A stretch of DNA of 54,085 nucleotides from positions 1 to 54,085 of the forward strand of contig JADIYN010000043.1 in the NCBI GenBank assembly GCA_016705335.1. Direction: 5' to 3'. The position numbers and the translations under genes are program-made. This stretch comes from Draconibacterium sp. Its GTDB lineage: Bacteria; Bacteroidota; Bacteroidia; Bacteroidales; Prolixibacteraceae. Each line of letters opens with the position of its first letter. Position 1 is the stretch's first letter. The notes beneath the pieces were generated by a model. That model ran no database searches. It was not told the DNA's origin and saw only the letters and a program-made list of their open reading frames with translations. Positions 47,621 through 54,085 of the stretch are shown here, piece by piece.

Positions 47621-50600
47621 CTATATTTTCACAAAGCGCTGAAATATATGGTTTTGTTGCGAATTAAGTTTCAGTAAATATAAGCCTGAGGGAATTCCTT
47701 CGACATTAATAGATAATACGGCATGTTGTTTTGGATAAAATATTCTTAAAATAGTTCCCTGTAAATTAAGAATCTCAACGGTTCCGCCTGCAAAACCGGT
47801 TGGTATTTTAACGTTTAGTGTTTCTGAAGCCGGATTTGGCCATAAACTGATTTTATTCAATTCATGAATTTCTTTGGTAGATGTAGGATAAGGTTCAATA
47901 TTTAAAGTAACTGTTGTGTCACCGTTTAAATTCAACATTCCCGATAAATCATTGTAACCACTTTTAAATATAAAATAATTGTATGAAGTGTTTATATCCA
48001 GGTTTTTAAAAAGCGCAATACCCAGGCTTGTCGAAATCAAAGTATCAGTTTCCAGTATAACCGTGGCATTGTTAACCGGTGTGTTTGTTCCTTCAACCAA
48101 TTTGAATTTAATGGATCCAATATTTCGGATTAATTCATAATGAAAAGTTGTGTCCGAATTTATCGTCAAACTTCCACTTTCATTTTGATAAGAACTTTTT
48201 TCAATCAGAAAATCATAATCTCCCGGGAAAACTTCAAAATATGTTTCGCCTTTTTCATTTGTAATTTGCACTTCATTATTCAAAGTTACCCGGGTCCCGA
48301 GAAAAAAATCTCCGGTCTGTTTGTCGCTTACTGATATAATTACGTTGTATTTATTGGGTACTAAATAATAAGTCAACGTTGTATCACTATAAATTGAAAA
48401 CTGTTGGATTGAAATGCTTTTATAAAAATTCTTTTCGATACTTACATTAAGGAAATTACTCAATTTTTCGAAAGTTGCTGAACCGGAATTGTCTGTAATC
48501 TTTTGCGTGTTTAAAACAGATATTTTGCTATCGGGCAGCGGTTGGTTTGTGTTAAAGTCGATAACTTTTATGGTTACCTCAAAATCGGCTAACCCGGTGC
48601 TGTCTTTTAATCTGCGTTCAAGCTGGTCGAGATACAACGATTTTGGGAAAAGTTCTTCACCTTTTCCAATCCCTTCAACTAAATCGCGTGGCGAAGTATT
48701 GAAGTTATATCCTCCCATTGTTCCGTCAACCGGATCAAGTTTTACCTGCTCAGCTGCACCAGAAGTGCCAATTACATAACCATGTTTAAATTGCCTCGAT
48801 TCGATAATATAATCCCTGTCAGGATGATATGCTTTTCCAGTTGTGTTGTAAAAAACCGATTGGGTGGAAGAATAGCCATGAATAACATCGCCGCCGTAAG
48901 GACGAAAACTTGATTCGAGATAATCTTTATCAACCGTGAAATTATCGATTAAATTGGCCATGCTAAGGTACATGTGAAAATCGCTGGCATACTTTGAATT
49001 TTCGCCAATGCAATTGTAAATTACGTTTCCATTTGAATACGGGAATTTGAAATCGTAATTGTGGCGCCCATCATTTGCCCTGCTGTTTTTAATCAGACAG
49101 TCGTTTGACTGCAATGTAAACATGTAGCCATTTCCACCGCCACCTTCGTATTGAGATTTCTGAAAAAAACACGAATCAACTGTTACTCCTCGGCTCTGTT
49201 CAATCAAAAGACAATTTGACAAAACATGGATATCGAGTGAGTTTGATGCTGGTTTATAGGTGTTTACTTTCTTAATCCAGCAGTTCTGGGCATATTTTAC
49301 AAAAATTGCCTGCGATGCATGAACTTCGTAGCGCCTGTACCTGGTTCAGTATAAGTTTCTTCGTCCCAACCTTGATTATCGTTTTGTTGATTCCCAATAC
49401 TCAGGTTTTCGATACCGCACTCTGTTATATGTTGTTTTGCATTATAAACCCGGGCATTGTCGCGGGTTTTCATGTAATATCGGGTAGGAGAGTCGATATA
49501 AATAATATTCTTTTCAACATTTATCGAATCAATTTTCCGAAGAAACATAAGCCTGGCTGCCCAATCTGTCCAGATATCAGTCATATCATGTTCAGCAATA
49601 AATTCAGGTGTTCCATCGGTTCGGAGAATAATATCATCGCCTTTTGTAAAGCCATTAACTGATTGTACAGGAATTACCCTTGTCGGGTACATTAAATCCG
49701 TTGCAGTTTTCGAAACAGTCCCGGTTTCTGTTGCCCATGTACACCAGTCGCCCATCAACCAGATAATGTTCTTCTGCCGCATGAAACTATTGCTGTTGTA
49801 TATAAATGTTGAATCGGTTCCTGAACCACGTAAAATGGTATTATCATATTGAATACGTAGCGCGGTTTCACCACTTCCCGGATCAACTTTGTAAGTACCT
49901 GCAGGTAAATAAACAACTCCGCCGCCACTTTGCCCAACATCATTTAATGCTTTTTGGAGTATCAGTGTTACATCTGTTGCCCCAGTATTATCAGCATTGT
50001 AAGGTGTTTTGGTTACATCCACAATATTATTTTCGATAAAGGGCACTTCCTTTTCGCCCTGATGATAACCGGCATACGAAAAATCATGTAAAAATCTGTC
50101 GTCGCTATCCTTAAATCCCGGTTTCCAGTTTTCGGGGTAGAGTTTACTGCGCCAGGTTGGTGGCACAGAAACATAAGATTTCAGGTCGGGCATTTCATCC
50201 AAAGTTAGTACATAGTCATGCGCAAACATTTTTTTCCACAAATCGAGCGAATTGTATTTTGAACTGCGAACAAAATCGCCATACCATGGCATGTAATATG
50301 ACCAGGCAGCCTGATCTTTAACCAAATTGTCAGCATCGGGGAATGAACCGCATTCACTGAGAGTAACCATTTTTTTTCCTTCAACATCATTATTCAACTG
50401 GTTAAATTCGAGGATTTGCGAGCTGTGGTCGCCATCTTTGTAAATATCACGACCAATAATATCAACCACATCATCGCCGGGATACCAGGTTTGGTCGTTT
50501 TGCTGGCTTGTCCAAACCCAGATCAGATTTTTTAAACCATGAAAATTTACCATTCGGTCGTACATTAAACGGTACAAAGCCTTGCAGGGAGCTGCACCTT

Positions 50601-51540
50601 TTGCTCCCCACCAAAACCAACCACCAGAGGCTTCATGCAGAGGTCGCCATAAAACCGGGATATCATCAGCCTGTAATTTTTTCAGCAAGCCCGAAATGTA
50701 ATCAATATCTTTAACCATGGCTTTGTATTCAGCCGAGTTGGGATCTGAAATCTTTGAAACATCGAAATTTGTATCCTTTGTGTAGAAAGCTTCAGTTTTT
50801 CTTAGCGGATCGCGCCAGTGCCAGCAAAGTGCCGGTATTCCGTTTCGATTGTAATATTTTCGGGCATCGTTTATGGGTTCTTCATCGTTGTACCATGTGT
50901 ATCCACGTCCACTTTGCATAAAATCGATACCAACCAAAGCGGGTTCTTTCCCCGTGTTGGCTTTAAGCCAGTTAATTTCATCCATGCTATGTAAGGTCAT
51001 AGCGCCGGAAATTATTTTCTTACCATAATTATCATAAAGAAACTGGTACAATTTCATTGTGTGATCAGTTGGGTTGGGTGTTACAGGTGTTTTTGGAATA
51101 TCGAACCTGCCCCAGTCATCTACTTTTTCAAATTCTATATAATCAATGTTTAACCAACCCCATGATTTTGTAATTTTTATCTGATGATTACCGGTTTTTA
51201 ACTTTAAACTGCTAACAATTTTTTTAGAAATAAATGCTGTGTTCAAATTGAATCCGAAATCAACGTTCATCCCGTCGATTGAAAAGTTGTTTATTTTATC
51301 GCCGCCTGGAGATGCTGCGTTTATATAAATGTTGTAAAAACTTTCCTGATCCAAATTGAAATCCAATGTCAGATTTCCTTCATTTTGAGCCACATAAAAA
51401 CCACCTGACGCCGAACTGTCGGATATTTTTTCAGCATTACCTGTTAGTGCAGCACTTTCAGCTTCAAATTTTTGTGCCGTAAGTACATTGCAATATTGAA
51501 TAAGTACTAATGTGAGAATCGTTATTTTTAGTTTTTTCAT
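47621..51540 (-). CDS. Multidomain CBM-GH26-beta-helix enzyme with T9SS sorting tail, one frameshift
   Basis: Two frames join near 49329-49340 into a protein of about 1306 residues. From the ATG at 51540: signal peptide (1-22), a CBM6/35-like module (about 23-140, ending WGWLNIDYIEFEKV), a GH26 beta-mannanase-type barrel (about 150-480) with Glu303 in VLWRPLHEASGGWFWWG and Glu396 in VTLSECGS, then a pectate-lyase-superfamily beta-helix (about 505-990, starting TPYNADNTGATDV). Carboxypeptidase-regulatory-like strand repeats and a type A T9SS tail (SLWPNPASETLNV) follow. It would be secreted through type IX secretion and cleave mannan; the beta-helix adds a second possible polysaccharide-active domain. 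Confidence 0.88.
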
Positions 51541-51695
51541 TTTGAATATTATCTGTTTTTCATTTAATGATCCTACAGTAAATTGACAAAACCGAAAGTA
51601 TATAAAATAAGTTCCCACAAGAATTCCGAAGTAGGTATCTTCTTTTGAATATATCGATACTGGATTTATGCATTGCAATAATCAATTGTAAATTA

Positions 51696-52660
51696 CTATT
51701 TTTGTTTCCAAACTCTCTCAACTTTTCACGGGTTTTAATTCCCGATTCTTTTAAATCTTCAGTCTTCCAGTTCCCTGTGTCTTTCGCAGTAACTTTTAAC
51801 ATCGAACAAGTTTCGTTTTTATCGGCAATTGACCATGATATCCAACTGATTTTGTTGGCTTCCATCCAATCGATCCAAGTATTCCATGATTGATAATCAA
51901 TCGCGCTGTTTCCGTCTGCTTTCATTCCTGCTGATTCTGATACAAAAATCGGAATTCCTTTTTTGAGTGCATAATCACTTCTGTCACGCAGTTCTTTTCC
52001 ATGCGTGGCAGCATAAAAATGAACTGTGTACATTAAATTTGTATAACCGGTGATTGGTGCATCTGCAACCAAATGTATATCCTGATCCCAGTGCGGACTT
52101 CCAACAAGAATAATATTATCAGGGTCTTTTTCCCTGATTGCTTTTATTACAGCAATGGAATAGTTTTTAACTTTTTCCCACGAATCGTTAACGGGTTCAT
52201 TAAAAATCTCATAAATCACATTAGGATTTTTACCATATTTTTCTGCCATTTCAGCAAAAAAAGCAACAGCCTCTTCCTGTTTAATTTCGTGGCTGTGCCA
52301 GTCGATAATAACATAAATCCCGCTTTCGATTGCGCCATTTACAACTGCTTCTATTTTTTCTTTCGACCACTCTTTTTTGTCGGTGTAACTACCGCGCGGC
52401 CCAACGCCCATTGCAGCGCGAACTACAGTGCATTTCCAGTCATCAGCCAGCCATTTTACCGATTCCTTATTATAAAATCTTGGCCACCAGTTGTGCCAGC
52501 CGTAACTTACACCGCGCAAAACAATCGCATTTCCCTTTTCATTAACAAGAAAAGTTCCTTTTACCGATAGTTTACCATTTTCATTTACGGGTTGGGCATT
52601 TATGAATCCGATTGCAATTAAAAAAATTGCCACTGTAAAAAGCAGATGTTTTAGTTTCAT
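51696..52660 (-). CDS. Secreted GH5 endoglycanase, stop probably lost by a base deletion
   Basis: The protein has a signal peptide (1-22, ending FINAQ) and a GH5 barrel, closest to subfamily GH5_2: GVSYGWHNWWPRFYN, VVRAAMGVG, YVIIDWHSHE, Glu155 in YEIFNEPVN (acid/base) and Glu242 in FVSESAGM (nucleophile), then WISWSIADKNETCS. As written, the frame continues to 51560 with about 45 extra residues that look untranslated. Restoring one base to the T5 run at 51699-51703 places a stop at 51696-51698 after EFGNKK, giving about 320 residues. It would cut cellulose, beta-glucan or mannan internally. It heads the enzyme operon containing GH26 and GH30. Confidence 0.88.
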
Positions 52661-52749
52661 TTTTATTGGTTTATTTAATTTGGTTTATTCAATTTCAGAA
52701 AATTCAGATTTTAAAAGTAGTACAATTCAACATTTAAAATAAGGTAAAT

Positions 52750-52922
52750 AACGTTTTTTTTTTTCCCCCAAGACAAACCACAAACCCCCCCCCCCCCCTA
52801 ATAACCCCCCAAAAAAAATGGGTTTTTGTTGTTCACGCCCATTTTTTTTTTTTTTTTTTTTGTTTTCCAAAAAAAAAAAAAAGGAAAAACACAATTTTTG
52901 TTTCCCCCCCGGGGGGCTTAGT
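52750..52922. other. Second homopolymer-rich patch with an embedded hairpin
   Basis: Runs of T, C and A dominate the gap between the GH5 gene and the GH44-like gene. Inside it a 12-bp stem (52811-52822 with 52838-52849) is followed by a long T run, like a rho-independent terminator. Its orientation and T run would terminate plus-strand transcription as written, but base quality here is doubtful. Confidence 0.65.
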
Positions 52923-52964
52923 TTTCAATCAAAATCATCGCAATCTCATTTTTAGTTGTTTTTA

Positions 52965-54085
52965 TCATTCATTAACAACAAATTTTTTTGTTTCAGTAAA
53001 CGAATCAGTGCGAACAGAAATACAGTACATTCCGGCATTCAACTGAGAAAGGTCACTTTCAATATGATTCTTTCCAATGACGTAATTACTATTACTTATT
53101 GTATTTATTTTCTGTCCGTTAACATTAAATATTTCAATACTGACAGCGCTTTTTTTGCTTAATGAAAAATCAATATTCAGCAATTCTTTGGCAGGATTTG
53201 GATAAATATTTAAATCAAGATTTGTTTGTTTTATTTCGTTCACCGCTGTTGGGGCCGACCTTAAAACAATTGCATTTACCGATAGCGGTTCAAGTTGAAC
53301 TGAAATATGAAATACCGGATTGTCGATTTGTTTAACTTTCAATGCGTTTTGTGTATGCGAAACAAAAGTTTCAGTAACCGGTAATTTTGAAAGTGTATAA
53401 AGTTGAATAGGTTCGTTTTTGATGATAAAATCGCGAACATCTATCTGAACATCTTTTACAGCTGTGGTGTGGCGGTTAACAAGGAAAATTGTCATAGAGT
53501 CAGAATCCGCATTTACGGTAGGGTATGCAGAAACATAATTTTCATCGCTTGATGTTGCGTCAACAATATACTCTGACTGAAGCGACTGAAAAGATGAACA
53601 GTTTCCCACATACCGGGACTCCAGCTCCAGGGTGTAAAGATTTCAACTCCGTTTTTCATAAATACTCCCATTGTTGAGGCATACCATGAAGCCTGAACGT
53701 TGGCATCGTTTGTATTTAAACCGGTTTCTGTTACTCCAAATTTTACTCCATGTTCGGCTCCTTTATATTTCACAAGCCAATCTGAACATCTTCCCAAAAT
53801 ATACTCTTTGTTTTGGTTGTTATCCCAACCTCCGGTTACTGTTTTTACCCCGTTTGCTTCCGGATAAATATAATTCCTGTCGAAAAATACCCTGTAAAAC
53901 TGTACAAGTTTTGTTGCATCCGAAGAACCGGGATAATAGTGAATATCAAGCACATCGAGCAATTTTAGTCCGGTGGCTTTTTCTTCTTCGGCAATTCGTA
54001 GTATAAAATATTCGAGCCAGCAATATTTTTTGCCATTCCATGATATCCCGTCATTTCCATACCTGTACCACTGCCATTCGTTCGC
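52965..54085 (-). CDS. GH44-like glycoside hydrolase with T9SS sorting tail, one frameshift (5' end outside window)
   Basis: The gene enters from the right edge and ends at 52965; about 373 residues are visible. The barrel part resembles GH44 endoglucanase/xyloglucanase: EEEKATGLKLLDVLDIHYYPG, then GVKFGVTETGLN, which would hold the nucleophile Glu, and FTPWSWSPGMWETVHLFSRFSQ. A frame break near 53575-53590 leads into a beta-sandwich domain (SAYPTVNADSDSMTIFLVN, VQLEPLSVNAIVL) and then a type A T9SS sorting tail (NIYPNPAKELLNIDF, ending KKFVVNE). The GH44 assignment rests on only the C-terminal half. It probably shares the substrate of the GH5 and GH26 enzymes next to it. Confidence 0.8.

Noticed and set aside
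51560..51695. C-terminal extension of the GH5 protein
   Set aside because: The extra residues look like translated intergenic DNA; one restored base at 51699-51703 gives a normal stop.
52073..52570. 165-residue plus-strand frame
   Set aside because: Antisense shadow of the GH5 barrel, which has clear catalytic motifs.
1..54085. CRISPR array, tRNA, rRNA, transposase or phage genes
   Set aside because: No regularly spaced repeats, cloverleaf, rRNA core or mobile-element gene was seen in reading the window; a covariance-model search would be needed to exclude small RNAs.

Overview
The window looks like chromosome from a member of the Bacteroidota, probably a polysaccharide-degrading marine or sediment relative of the Marinilabiliales/Prolixibacteraceae. 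The phylum follows from the two SusC/SusD pairs, the type IX secretion (T9SS) sorting tails with a YPNPA motif, the TAnnTTTG promoter boxes, the AT-rich composition and the many lipoproteins with an acidic residue just after the lipidated Cys. The family-level guess is inference. No rRNA, tRNA, CRISPR array, transposase or phage gene was seen.

Layout. 1-3.3 kb: a Tat-exported protein cut by the window edge and an unrecognised conserved gene. 3.4-9.7 kb: housekeeping and small genes (UPF0316 protein, release factor 3, a ParE/RelE-type toxin-antitoxin pair, a secreted class I glutamine amidotransferase, a prohibitin-like protein, a hotdog thioesterase). 9.9-13.8 kb: two tandem paralogues with TPR, PD40 propeller and OmpA domains. 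13.9-20.4 kb: a periplasmic sugar-oxidation island with a PQQ-type dehydrogenase plus c-type cytochrome, a GntR-type regulator, and a gluconate-dehydrogenase-like operon of subunit 3, GMC subunit and nine-haem cytochrome. 20.5-30.4 kb: sulfatase, DUF985 cupin, TonB-dependent receptor, double thioredoxin-fold protein, fructosamine kinase, aminotransferase and two small unknown proteins.

30.5-54.1 kb is a large polysaccharide utilisation locus. Its plus-strand half reads FAS1 lipoprotein, SusC, SusD, FAS1 lipoprotein, FAS1 lipoprotein, SusC, SusD, then a strong terminator. Facing it on the minus strand are a clan GH-A glycosidase (GH30-like), a multidomain GH26 plus beta-helix enzyme, a GH5 enzyme and a GH44-like enzyme. 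Together they suggest uptake and breakdown of a beta-mannan, glucomannan or related beta-glucan. The repeated fasciclin (FAS1) lipoproteins, two of which end in a domain resembling a carbohydrate-binding module, are the most interesting part of the window.

Sequence quality. At least 15 single- or double-base frameshifts break clearly conserved genes, many of them at homopolymers. Two patches (about 22.40-23.10 kb and 52.75-52.92 kb) dissolve into homopolymer runs. This points to an unpolished long-read or metagenomic assembly rather than widespread pseudogenes. Broken genes are given as one reconstructed feature with the break positions noted.
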